Assembly: GCA_910575035.1 (NCBI GenBank)
Contig: CAJTDL010000003.1
Coordinates: 186,001-250,000 of the forward strand
DNA: 64,000 nt
DNA from: Lachnospiraceae bacterium
GTDB taxonomy: Bacteria; Bacillota; Clostridia; Lachnospirales; Lachnospiraceae
Direction: 5' to 3'
Below the pieces are notes generated by a model. The model saw only the letters and a program-made list of their open reading frames with translations. It did not search any database and was not told the DNA's origin. Every line of letters begins with the position of its first letter. Within the stretch, counting starts at the first letter, position 1. Made by a program: the position numbers and the translations under genes. Positions 1 through 7,932 of this stretch are shown here, piece after piece.

Positions 1-413
1 TCTGCCCCATCCTCTGGAAACCAGCCAATATGGCAGGATTCTTTCAGCCTCTCTACCATGGCTTTTTTGGTAATGGATTGGATATCTGTGGCGCTAAACA
101 GCCTGCTCTTAACAGAAGATGCCTTTGCCACCCAAAACCTTCCGTCTGCAGGGATAAAATCCTCCCAGGGGATCTTTCGGATCCCCTGGAACAGCTCCTC
201 AAAGGTCTCTGCATGGAACTGCCCTGCTTTTAACAGCACCCGCTCCGCTGTCCGCAGGAAGATATTTGCCCGGCAGATGGCTTCCGCATCTCCCTGGAAG
301 CTGACCTTCCCATCCTCTACCTTCGTAATCTCATAACCTAAATCGTATATCTCTCTTTTCAGCACTGCCTCCAAGCCAAAATGGCAGGGGGCGATCAATT
401 CATATGTTTTCAT
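1..413 (-). CDS. THUMP-domain class I SAM-dependent RNA methyltransferase (RlmL/YpsC type), N-terminal part
   Basis: The coding sequence runs off the left edge, so only about the first 137 residues are visible. It begins MKTYELIAPCHFGLEAVLKREI and continues with the pattern typical of the THUMP/ferredoxin-like N-terminus of YpsC/RlmL enzymes, which add a methyl group to a guanine of 23S rRNA. The catalytic Rossmann domain lies outside the window, so the methyltransferase call rests on the N-terminal family pattern. The ATG at 411-413 is the first in-frame start; the following 74 bp to the next gene hold no obvious feature. Confidence 0.82.
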   Translation of the reverse strand, partial: MKTYELIAPCHFGLEAVLKREIYDLGYEITKVEDGKVSFQGDAEAICRANIFLRTAERVLLKAGQFHAETFEELFQGIRKIPWEDFIPADGRFWVAKASSVKSRLFSATDIQSITKKAMVERLKESCHIGWFPEDGA

Positions 414-487
414 GTACTTTCTCCATTGTGTCTGCATTTACGCTCCTGTTACTATATTATAGTTTCCCAATCCCGCTGTCAATCCTT

Positions 488-784
488 TTATGCATTTTGG
501 AGCGCCGCCTGGATGCCCCCCACAAGCGACATTGTCTGGTAACCCTTACGGCTTAAGTCCTTCGCCGCCATCAGGCTGCTGGAGCCCCTGTCACAATAAA
601 AAAGGTACAGCTTATCTTTTGGCAAATACTCCTGGAACACTTCCAAATCCTCATAAGGTATATTCCTGGCCCCCTCCACATGGACTTCCTCAAATTCCTC
701 TCTGCTGCGCAGATCAATGACCCATGCATCCGGGCGCTTACGGTATAGATTAAATTCCCGAATCCCAATTGCCTGAAACTCCAT
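488..784 (-). CDS. Single-domain rhodanese-like protein
   Basis: A 98-residue cytoplasmic protein made of one rhodanese domain. It has the usual early motif (WVIDLRSREEFEEVHVEGA) and the active-site loop YCDRGSSS, whose Cys would carry the persulfide in sulfur transfer. The length matches stand-alone GlpE/PspE-like rhodaneses. The start is supported by an upstream AGGAGTG. A perfect 15-bp hairpin lies just upstream and isolates it from the next minus-strand gene. The sulfur acceptor cannot be inferred from its neighbours. Confidence 0.85.
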   Translation of the reverse strand: MEFQAIGIREFNLYRKRPDAWVIDLRSREEFEEVHVEGARNIPYEDLEVFQEYLPKDKLYLFYCDRGSSSLMAAKDLSRKGYQTMSLVGGIQAALQNA

Positions 785-805
785 ATGATCACTCCTTTAT
801 AAGAA

Positions 806-840
806 AACAGATTACCAGAAGTGATTTCTGGTAATCTGTT
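806..840 (-). terminator. Perfect 15-bp hairpin, probable terminator of the small Asn-rich gene
   Basis: Arms at 806-820 and 826-840 are exact reverse complements with a 5-nt loop. On the minus strand the right arm is followed by TTTTCTTAT, a moderate U-tract. It lies between the stop of the 881-1108 gene and the rhodanese start. Confidence 0.7.
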
Positions 841-880
841 CCTAGACTATACTATGCAGTTTTTACAGGAGTGGTGCATG

Positions 881-1108
881 CTAACGGCTATAAGAATCTG
901 TGCTGTTAGATCCGCTTGCATTTTTAGCATTGTTCTTGGTGCTGTTCTGGGAAGATGCGTTCTTCGCATTGTTCTGGGAAGAAGTGTTCTTCGTATTGTT
1001 CTGGGAAGATGCATTTTGGGCATTCTTTGCGCCGTTATGGCAGTCCTTCATGCCAGCTTCATTTGTCCCATTGGTTCCTTTGTTCTGCATATCACTGTTT
1101 TTTGCCAT
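881..1108 (-). CDS. Small Asn/Lys/Ser-rich low-complexity protein
   Basis: A 75-residue protein of unrecognised family. The N-terminal third (MAKNSDMQNKG...) is followed by imperfect tandem units of the form KN(A/T)SSQN(N/S)(T/A). There is no signal peptide and no membrane segment; it is strongly hydrophilic. The second of two in-frame Met codons is chosen because a perfect AGGAGG lies 8 nt upstream of it and only 2 nt upstream of the first. The strong ribosome binding site and a following terminator-like hairpin argue that it is a real gene. Small Asn/Lys-rich proteins occur in many spore formers, but a spore role here is only a guess. Confidence 0.6.
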   Translation of the reverse strand: MAKNSDMQNKGTNGTNEAGMKDCHNGAKNAQNASSQNNTKNTSSQNNAKNASSQNSTKNNAKNASGSNSTDSYSR

Positions 1109-1342
1109 TTTCATTTCCTCCTAAATGTTTACAGTCTTCTGAATGCCGCCAATAAAAAATAACAGACTGGGATTTCTCCTGCATGGGCAATCCGTTATTT
1201 CTTATTTGCTGTACTAGTATCTGAAAAAGGGGAAATTTTATACATAAATTAGAGTTATTTTTCTGTGTCGTGGACTTTTATAGCCTGCAAAGTATTTGGC
1301 TTCTTGATTAAATTGCCTATTGCACTGCTGTTTTTGGGTATG

Positions 1343-1377
1343 AGAAAAGGCCAGCGGGGGAACCACTGACCTTTTCT
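1343..1377. terminator. Terminator-like hairpin
   Basis: Fifteen-bp arms, 1343-1357 and 1363-1377, pair with two G-U wobbles around a 5-nt loop and end in AGAAAAGG/CCTTTTCT, so a short U-run exists on either strand. No gene ends next to it, so its function is unclear. Confidence 0.45.
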
Positions 1378-1590
1378 ATGAGGGGAGTATAAATAATTAA
1401 TAAGGGGTATAACTTTATAAAAAGAACTCCTGAAGGTGAAATCCTTTTTACAAATAGAATTATACAACGGGTTTCTGGAAAAGTCAAGCAGAAATTTTAA
1501 AAAATTTAAAATTTTTAACTATATAGGGTACACCACTGGGGTGGCTAAACCTCTCCCCCTGAATTTTGCTGCCCAGCCACCAGGATATAG

Positions 1591-1631
1591 AAAAAATTGG
1601 CATATCGGACGGAGAACTCCGATATGCCAAT
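1591..1631 (-). terminator. Rho-independent terminator of the FN3 gene
   Basis: A perfect 14-bp stem (1596-1609 with 1618-1631) and 8-nt loop are followed on the minus strand by a run of U (the A-run 1591-1596). It starts 10 bp after the stop codon of the FN3 gene. Confidence 0.9.
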
Positions 1632-1640
1632 CTTATTTTC

Positions 1641-2903
1641 TTATCGATAGGTTGTATAAATTGTCCCAGACAAGTACCAGGTATCATCGCTCTTAAAGGT
1701 TTTCTTTCCAACCTTCTTATTTGCCACCACTTTAATATAATAGGTCCTTCCGCTTACGATCTTTGAGCCATTGCACTTTGTAATCAGGCAGCTGTTCTTT
1801 TTGGTAGTGGTTGCTTTCTTATAGCCTCTTTCTCTGTTTTTGGAGATATAGACAGTATAATCCTTTGCACCCTTAATCTTAGACCAGGATACCTTTATTC
1901 CCTTAGAAGCATTCTTGTCTAATTTTCCCTTCGGGAATTTTGCAAAATAGTAATCATCTGACCATGCCCCATATGTCTTCTTGCCATTTATCATAAAGTA
2001 TGCGCGGACTTTGATCTTCATAAACTGGTCATTTTTCAATTTGCTGCTCTTAAGCTGTGCAATATTGCCGCTGGTTGTCCTTACCAGATTTACAGACTTG
2101 GTGAACATTTTCTTATTGTTATTTCCATAAACGGTGCATTCGTAGCCATCTGCCATGCTGTTAGCCGTCCATGAAAAATATACGCTTCCTGCATTTGGCT
2201 TGCCTGTTTCGCCGCTTGTAAGCATTTTGACCTTAGTAACCTTTTTCGGAGTGGTGCCTGCGATTCCGCTTACTGGTGTGTAATTGATGGCCTCATACCC
2301 ACTCTTGCTCTTTCTGACAGCGTACACATTCACATTGTACTTGGCATTTGCAGATGCAGACAATTTATAAGAGCTTACATTACCAACATTCTTTGTCTTC
2401 CATGCGCCATTGCTGCCAACCTTGCGGTATTCAACTATGTAGCTGTTTGCGCCAGTAACTTTTTTCCAGGAGAATGTTGCGCTTTTGCTTACTACCTTCG
2501 CATGCTTAAAATTAGTAGGGCCGCCTGATGGGGATGTAACCACTTCAACCGCATCAGAGTAAGCGCCAATATTTTCCTCTGTATCTATGCCAGCCACACG
2601 TATATAATAGGTAGTGCCTGAAGCAAGATAAGGAATTGTGCAAGTATTTTTCTCCATATACCCAACGCTTGTATTTGCTGCATCAAAGCTGCTGCTCTTA
2701 GAATATTCAATCTGGTACCCTATCACCTCACTGGCTGCTGGAACATTCCATGTAATCCTCACCGTATTACTCGTAGCATCCAACTGCTTCAGCCCAGTTA
2801 CCTTATTTGGCGCAGCAGCCTTTACGTTCAGCCCAACGCCAAGGAACAGAACACACATGAGTGCAATCATGCACACCTTTGAAATAGTAAAAAATCGTTT
2901 CAT
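1641..2903 (-). CDS. Secreted protein with fibronectin type III-like repeats
   Basis: A 420-residue exported protein. Residues 1-30 form a signal peptide (basic start, hydrophobic core, AAA end). The remainder is about four FN3-like beta-sandwich modules, recognisable from recurring W-x-V/K-x-x-A-x-x-Y and GTTYYIRV-type strands, for example FSWKKVTGANSYIVEY and VSWSKIKGAKDYTVYI. No catalytic motif, LPxTG signal or membrane anchor is visible, so it is probably secreted or held non-covalently on the wall. It is monocistronic, with its own promoter and terminator. A related protein is encoded at 50985-52586. Role in adhesion or matrix is inference from the domain type. Confidence 0.8.
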   Translation of the reverse strand: MKRFFTISKVCMIALMCVLFLGVGLNVKAAAPNKVTGLKQLDATSNTVRITWNVPAASEVIGYQIEYSKSSSFDAANTSVGYMEKNTCTIPYLASGTTYYIRVAGIDTEENIGAYSDAVEVVTSPSGGPTNFKHAKVVSKSATFSWKKVTGANSYIVEYRKVGSNGAWKTKNVGNVSSYKLSASANAKYNVNVYAVRKSKSGYEAINYTPVSGIAGTTPKKVTKVKMLTSGETGKPNAGSVYFSWTANSMADGYECTVYGNNNKKMFTKSVNLVRTTSGNIAQLKSSKLKNDQFMKIKVRAYFMINGKKTYGAWSDDYYFAKFPKGKLDKNASKGIKVSWSKIKGAKDYTVYISKNRERGYKKATTTKKNSCLITKCNGSKIVSGRTYYIKVVANKKVGKKTFKSDDTWYLSGTIYTTYR

Positions 2904-2959
2904 TTCCCTTCATCCTTTCTGATAAAATTTAATTTGTTCATAGATTTTTCACAATTTAA

Positions 2960-2988
2960 AGTCTATCACCATAACAGGTATTTGTCAA
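2960..2988 (-). promoter_or_regulatory. Sigma-A type promoter for the FN3 gene
   Basis: On the minus strand a consensus -35 TTGACA (2983-2988) is separated by exactly 17 bp from -10 TAGACT (2960-2965), about 57 bp upstream of the FN3 start codon. Confidence 0.8.
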
Positions 2989-3119
2989 TAGGGAGAACAA
3001 ATTTTCGATGGAGAAAATGCCGCTTTTTTACAAGATTTTGGGAGAATATGCCAAAAAGCCATTCTCCCGTAAAATACTGCCTCCACTTTATTTTTTGTAT
3101 AAAATTCAGCATAGGCAAT

Positions 3120-3164
3120 AGGGAGGCGCCCGCACACTGATCTAGGTGTGAGGGCGCCTCCCTC
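3120..3164 (-). terminator. Strong GC-rich hairpin downstream of purL
   Basis: Arms of 18 nt (3120-3137 and 3147-3164) pair with one mismatch around a short loop, about 15 bp after the purL stop. The U-tract after it is weak (CCCTATT), but position and strength suit a terminator. Confidence 0.7.
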
Positions 3165-3178
3165 TAATCTGCTAATAC

Positions 3179-6100
3179 TTATTTAAAGTACGCTACGCCG
3201 CTTTCAAACAGCTTCATATCCTGTTCCCCGTAAATATTGATGGCCACGTTTTCCCCACGCCGCTCAGAATGCCCCATCTTGCCCAGGATTCTGCCATCTG
3301 GGCTGGTAATGCCCTCAATTGCCATATAAGAGCCGTTGATATTCCATTCCTCATCCATGGTAGGCACTTCTGCCTCATTTACATATTGGGTCGCTACCTG
3401 GCCGTTTGCAAACAGCTTGTCCAGCCATTCCTTTGGCGCAACAAAACGCCCTTCGCCATGGGAAGCCGGGATACAGTACGTTTTGCCCAGCTCTGCCTGT
3501 GCCAGCCATGGGGATTTGTCTGTAACCACCTTGGTGTATACCATTTTTGAAATATGGCGCCCAATCGTATTGTAAGTCAAAGTCGGGGAATCCTCACCCT
3601 GTTGGCAAATCTCCCCATAAGGCACCAGGCCAAGCTTCACCAATGCCTGGAAGCCATTGCAGATCCCCAGCATCAGCCCATCCCGCTGCTGCAAAAGCTG
3701 GTTCACTGCTTCAGCGATTTTCCCATTGCGGAAGGCCGTTGCAAAGAACTTTGCGCTTCCCTCTGGCTCATCCCCTGCGGAAAAGCCGCCTGGGAACATA
3801 ATGATCTGGGACTGGGCAATGGCTTTCACAAAAACATCCACAGAATCACGGATATCCTCTGGGCTCAGGTTCTTGAATACCTTCACAATGGTATCTGCCC
3901 CAGCCCTCTGGAAAGCCTGCGCACTGTCATACTCACAGTTGGTTCCTGGGAATACCGGAATAAATACCGTGGGCTTCGCTATCTTGTGCTTACATACATA
4001 TACCTGATCTGTATGGAAGGTATTGGTATCCACTTCTTCCTTACCTGGAGCTGCAATGGTGGGGAATACCTTTTCCAAAGTGCCTGTCCATGCGGCAATG
4101 GCTTCCTCCATGGAAATCTCCATATCGCCATAGATGAAGTTTTGGGAGCTATTGACTTCGCCAATCACCCTGCAATAAGAAGCATGGCCGCACCCGCGGG
4201 CAGGCTCTTCTGTATCCTGCATGCCTGCTGCCCCTGCCTGCATATCCTGTGGGGCTGCCGCGCTTTGGCCGTTTTCCCCGTCCGCCTGGGCATATTCCTC
4301 CATAGCCGCTGCAATGGTATCTTTTACCAAATCCACTTTCTCTGCCAAAACCTCTGCCACTAATTTCCCAAAATGAGGCGCAAACAGGCAGTCCCTGCAT
4401 ACGTCGCCCTCCAGGGTAACGCCTAATTTATTGCCAAAGGCCATCTTGCTGACTGCTGCTGCAATCCCTTTTCCATCCAGGGCATAAGCAGACACAATGG
4501 CTTTCTGCTGGATCAGGCTATGGACAGCTTCATACAGCTTCATAACCTGCCCATACACCGGAAGGCCATATTTATCTGCAGCAATCTTAAACACCATCAG
4601 CTTATTACCAGCTTTTTTCAGCTCTGGCGTAATGATATCCTGCCCTTTTGCAATATCTACCGCAAAGGATACCAAGGTAGGCGGCACATCAATTTCATTA
4701 AATGTGCCAGACATAGAATCCTTGCCGCCAATGGAAGGCAGGCCAAAGCCAATTTGCGCACTGTATGCTCCTAAAAGGGCTGCAAACGGCTGGCTCCAGC
4801 GGCTGGGATCCTCGCTCATCCTGCGGAAGTATTCCTGGAATGTAAAACGGATCTTCCGGAAATCCCCTCCAGAAGCCACAATCCTTGCCATGGATTCCAG
4901 AACGGCATAAACTGCGCCATGGTAGGGGCTCCAGGAAGACAGGAGCGGGTCAAAGCCATAAGCCATCATCGTCACCGTATCGCACTTCCCCTTTGCCACC
5001 GGAAGCTTCGCTACCATGCTCTGTGTCTCTGTCAGCTGGTATTTCCCGCCATAAGGCATAAATACGCTGCCTGCCCCAATGGAGCCGTCGAACATCTCCA
5101 CCAGCCCTTTCTGGGAGCATACGTTCAGATCCGCCAAGGTACGGAGCCACGCCGCCTTTACATCCCCTTTGCCCAGCAGTTCAGACACTTCTTCGATTTC
5201 CTTTTTCTGGAAGAAATCTTCCCCTTGATCTGGAATTTCCACTGCCACGGCGGTTTCCTGGTGGGCGCCATTGGTATCCAGGAATGCACGGGAAATATTC
5301 ACTACCTCTTTGCCTCTCCATTCCAGCACCAGCCGGGGTTCTTCTGTCACAACAGCCACTTCCACAGCCTCTAAATTTTCTTCCTTAGCATAAGCCAAAA
5401 ACTGTGCCACATCCTCTGGCGCCACTACCACTGCCATACGCTCCTGGGATTCCGAAATGGCAATCTCCGTCCCATCCAGGCCAGCATACTTTTTGGGTAC
5501 CTTATCTAATTGGACGCGCAGGCCGTCTGCCAGTTCCCCAATTGCAACAGACACGCCGCCTGCCCCAAAATCATTGCATTTCTTAATAATATGGGCAACC
5601 TCTTCCCTGCGGAACAGCCTCTGGATCTTGCGCTCTGTAGGCGGATTCCCTTTTTGCACTTCTGCGCCGCACACTGCCGTAGACTCTGTATTGTGGGCTT
5701 TGGAGGATCCTGTAGCGCCGCCAATGCCATCACGCCCTGTGCGCCCGCCCAACAGGATAATGATATCCCCTGGGTCTGAAGTGAGCCGCTGTACAGCACG
5801 CCTGGGAGCCGCGCCCATAACCGCTCCAATTTCCATACGTTTTGCCACATAACCAGGATGGTAAATTTCCTTTACATAGCCAGTTGCCAGCCCTACTTGG
5901 TTGCCATAGGAACTATAACCATGGGCAGCTTCCCTTACCAGCTTCTTCTGGGGGAGCTTGCCTTTTAAGGTATCCTTCACGGATTTGGCCGGATCTGCCG
6001 CCCCCGTCACACGCATAGCCTGATACACATAGGTACGCCCAGACAAAGGATCGCGGATGGCTCCGCCTAAGCAGGTTGCCGCCCCGCCGAAAGGCTCAAT

Positions 6101-7096
6101 TTCTGTTGGATGGTTATGTGTCTCATTTTTAAAATTCACCAGCCATTCCTCTGTCTGCCCATCCACTTCCACCGGCACTACAATGGAGCAGGCATTGATC
6201 TCATCAGACTCTTCCTGGTCATCCAGCTTGCCTTCTTTTTTTAAACGCTTCATGGCCATCAGTGCAAGATCCATCAGGCAGACAAATTTATCCCCACGCC
6301 CCTGGTACAAATCTTTATGGGTATCCAGGTAATCCTTATAAGCCTCCACCATAGGCTGCTTGTAAAACCCTTCCCCAAAGGTAACTTCCTTTAATTCTGT
6401 AGAAAATGTGGTATGCCTGCAATGGTCTGACCAATAAGTATCCAGCACACGGATTTCTGTCATGGAAGGATCGCGCTTCTCATCATTCCGAAAATAATTC
6501 TGGATATGGAGGAAATCCTTAAATGTCATGGCAAGCCCCAGGGAATCATACAATGCCTGCAATTCCCCTTCCGGCATCTGGATAAACCCTTCAAATACCT
6601 TCACATCCTCTGGCTCGTCAAAAGTATCTACCAGGGTCTGCGGCTTTTCCAATCCAGTCTCCCTGGAATCCACAGGGTTGATGCAGTGGCTCTTAATGGC
6701 CTCCAGCTGTTCCTGGGTCACTTCCCCTTCTAATACATAAGTGGTGGCAGATCGGATAATCGGCTCTTCATTTTCATTTAAAAGCTTCACGCATTGCTCC
6801 GCAGAATCCGCCCTTTGGTCATACTGTCCCGGCAGATACTCCACGCTAAAAGCCACTGCGTTCCCATACTCAAACTCCTCTTCATAAATATAATCCACGG
6901 GAGGCTCTGAAAACACGGTCGCCAATGCTTTCTGGTAAGTTTCCTCGGAAATATGCTCCATGTCATAGCGGATCAGCACACGCACGCCTGTCACGGCCTG
7001 GATTCCCAGATAATTTTTAATTTCCGACTGCAGTTCTTTCGCCTGGATGGCAAAGGCAGGTTTCTTCTCCACAAAAATTCGTCTTACGTTGCTCAT
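3179..7096 (-). CDS. purL: Phosphoribosylformylglycinamidine synthase, single-chain
   Basis: A 1,305-residue enzyme of de novo purine synthesis. It converts FGAR to FGAM using ATP and glutamine. The N-terminal two thirds are the PurS-like and two AIRS-like ATPase halves (for example NFKNETHNHPTEIEPFGGA and GGRTGRDGIGGATGSS). The C-terminal third is the class I glutaminase domain with FPGTNCEYD, the nucleophile Cys in LGICNGFQALV, and the His/Glu pair in ASHGEGRFVAP. It is the long Clostridia form, somewhat over 1,240 residues in relatives. A Gly/Ala/Gln-rich insert of about 35 residues (near 4190-4300) accounts for the excess. An AGGAGG lies just before the ATG. No other purine genes are adjacent. 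Confidence 0.96.
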   Translation of the reverse strand: MSNVRRIFVEKKPAFAIQAKELQSEIKNYLGIQAVTGVRVLIRYDMEHISEETYQKALATVFSEPPVDYIYEEEFEYGNAVAFSVEYLPGQYDQRADSAEQCVKLLNENEEPIIRSATTYVLEGEVTQEQLEAIKSHCINPVDSRETGLEKPQTLVDTFDEPEDVKVFEGFIQMPEGELQALYDSLGLAMTFKDFLHIQNYFRNDEKRDPSMTEIRVLDTYWSDHCRHTTFSTELKEVTFGEGFYKQPMVEAYKDYLDTHKDLYQGRGDKFVCLMDLALMAMKRLKKEGKLDDQEESDEINACSIVVPVEVDGQTEEWLVNFKNETHNHPTEIEPFGGAATCLGGAIRDPLSGRTYVYQAMRVTGAADPAKSVKDTLKGKLPQKKLVREAAHGYSSYGNQVGLATGYVKEIYHPGYVAKRMEIGAVMGAAPRRAVQRLTSDPGDIIILLGGRTGRDGIGGATGSSKAHNTESTAVCGAEVQKGNPPTERKIQRLFRREEVAHIIKKCNDFGAGGVSVAIGELADGLRVQLDKVPKKYAGLDGTEIAISESQERMAVVVAPEDVAQFLAYAKEENLEAVEVAVVTEEPRLVLEWRGKEVVNISRAFLDTNGAHQETAVAVEIPDQGEDFFQKKEIEEVSELLGKGDVKAAWLRTLADLNVCSQKGLVEMFDGSIGAGSVFMPYGGKYQLTETQSMVAKLPVAKGKCDTVTMMAYGFDPLLSSWSPYHGAVYAVLESMARIVASGGDFRKIRFTFQEYFRRMSEDPSRWSQPFAALLGAYSAQIGFGLPSIGGKDSMSGTFNEIDVPPTLVSFAVDIAKGQDIITPELKKAGNKLMVFKIAADKYGLPVYGQVMKLYEAVHSLIQQKAIVSAYALDGKGIAAAVSKMAFGNKLGVTLEGDVCRDCLFAPHFGKLVAEVLAEKVDLVKDTIAAAMEEYAQADGENGQSAAAPQDMQAGAAGMQDTEEPARGCGHASYCRVIGEVNSSQNFIYGDMEISMEEAIAAWTGTLEKVFPTIAAPGKEEVDTNTFHTDQVYVCKHKIAKPTVFIPVFPGTNCEYDSAQAFQRAGADTIVKVFKNLSPEDIRDSVDVFVKAIAQSQIIMFPGGFSAGDEPEGSAKFFATAFRNGKIAEAVNQLLQQRDGLMLGICNGFQALVKLGLVPYGEICQQGEDSPTLTYNTIGRHISKMVYTKVVTDKSPWLAQAELGKTYCIPASHGEGRFVAPKEWLDKLFANGQVATQYVNEAEVPTMDEEWNINGSYMAIEGITSPDGRILGKMGHSERRGENVAINIYGEQDMKLFESGVAYFK

Positions 7097-7126
7097 AGTT
7101 ACCTCCTAAATATGTGGTTTTATGGG

Positions 7127-7183
7127 GGATGCCCCTTTACCTAGAGAGCTGGCAAAACGAACAGCCTGTTGGAAGGAGCATCC
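7127..7183 (-). promoter_or_regulatory. Possible structured leader of purL
   Basis: GGATGC at 7127-7132 and GCATCC at 7178-7183 can close a stem around an inner GCTG/CAGC-type helix, all within about 100 nt upstream of the purL start. I do not recognise the purine, PRPP or ppGpp riboswitch cores in it, so it may be a plain attenuator-like fold or chance. Confidence 0.3.
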
Positions 7184-7269
7184 GGGATCATTTTTCTGGT
7201 TTATTTTAACATAGTAAGGAAGAAAATACTATAGGGTTTTTGCTAAAAGGGCAGTGTGGCTGCTGTCTG

Positions 7270-7414
7270 GTTACTATTCATGACCCAGGAATGCGCTGAA
7301 CTGCGCATTCCGTAAGAACATGATTCAGGAGTGAGGGGCGATTTTTGCGCAGCAAAATTTTAAACATCGCCCCGAATTGTTGCTATGAGCGGCTCCCAGG
7401 CCGTGAATAGTAAC
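7270..7414. repeat. Nested palindromic intergenic element bounded by an 11-bp inverted repeat
   Basis: GTTACTATTCA at 7270-7280 reappears inverted at 7404-7414. Between these ends lie a perfect 9-bp hairpin (7288-7296 with 7303-7311) and a second stem closed by GGGGCGAT/ATCGCCCC (7335-7342 and 7366-7373) with an inner TTTTGC/GCAAAA stem. The element fills most of the 403-bp gap between the DUF1810 gene and purL. The same 11-mer occurs again at 13263-13273. No coding potential. The structure resembles a small non-autonomous mobile or REP-like repeat. Confidence 0.6.
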
Positions 7415-7499
7415 GCTGTCCGATGGCTATGCGGCCGTCAGGGAGAGGCTGGGGCTTCTGGGTTAAGTTCCTGGCATCCCCTCCCAGCATACAATCCGC

Positions 7500-7919
7500 T
7501 TATAACAGCGACAACGTTTTTTCATCCTTCTCCCCATGGAAGAACTTATCCAGCACCTTTTGGAAAATAACGCAGCCAGGATCCGCTTCTAAAAACAGTG
7601 TCATGGAGGATCTTAGCTTCAGATCATCTGGAGTGCCCAGGATTTCCCTGGCATCTGAAGATTCCAGGGAAAGGAGGGCTTCCGATATCTCTATCAGGTT
7701 TTGGCGCAGCGTCTCGTTCGAAAGATAGGCTTTTGCCTCCCCTATGCCATCAATCCCATAATATTGGGATACGGAGGTAAGCCCCAGCCCTTTGGCCTGA
7801 GGAAAAATATACCACATCCAATGGGAAAGCTTGCAGCCAGCCCTTATTTCAGATAGGGCGGTGGCATAATCCTGGGACTGCGCCTCTAAAAAGCGGTTTA
7901 ATCCATATTCCGGTTCCAT
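7500..7919 (-). CDS. DUF1810 family protein
   Basis: A 139-residue soluble protein matching the DUF1810 family over its whole length: an N-terminal RFLEAQ-type segment and the hallmark SHWMWYIFPQAKGLG, followed by the conserved SVSQYYGI and LRSSMTLF segments. The function of the family is not established. An AAGGAG precedes the ATG, and the gene starts 13 bp after the permease stop, so it is the probable last gene of the regulator-kinase-ABC transporter operon. No transmembrane segment is seen. Confidence 0.85.
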   Translation of the reverse strand: MEPEYGLNRFLEAQSQDYATALSEIRAGCKLSHWMWYIFPQAKGLGLTSVSQYYGIDGIGEAKAYLSNETLRQNLIEISEALLSLESSDAREILGTPDDLKLRSSMTLFLEADPGCVIFQKVLDKFFHGEKDEKTLSLL

Positions 7920-7932
7920 CCTTATCTCCTTC

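Larger units (their letters stand above)
1109..1640. other. Gene-poor intergenic stretch with hairpins
   Basis: I find no convincing gene in this 532-bp AT-rich stretch. It contains the leader of the small Asn-rich gene, including a stem with ends AATAAC/GTTATT at 1158-1199, then a G-U tolerant hairpin at 1343-1377, and at its far end the terminator of the FN3 gene. A 70-codon reading frame at 1255-1467 has no ribosome binding site and unremarkable composition, so it is not called. Confidence 0.5.

Noticed and set aside
821-1162. Plus-strand 113-codon frame with repeated V-L-G-R-x-V-L motifs
   Set aside because: It is the antisense image of the repetitive Asn-rich gene; its repeats mirror that gene's units and it has no ribosome binding site.
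3554-4363. Plus-strand 269-codon frame inside purL
   Set aside because: Antisense to a strongly conserved glutaminase region; no start signals and no family pattern.
7141-7200. T-box or purine riboswitch near purL
   Set aside because: The sequence lacks the T-box core and the purine-aptamer loop motifs; only generic stems remain.
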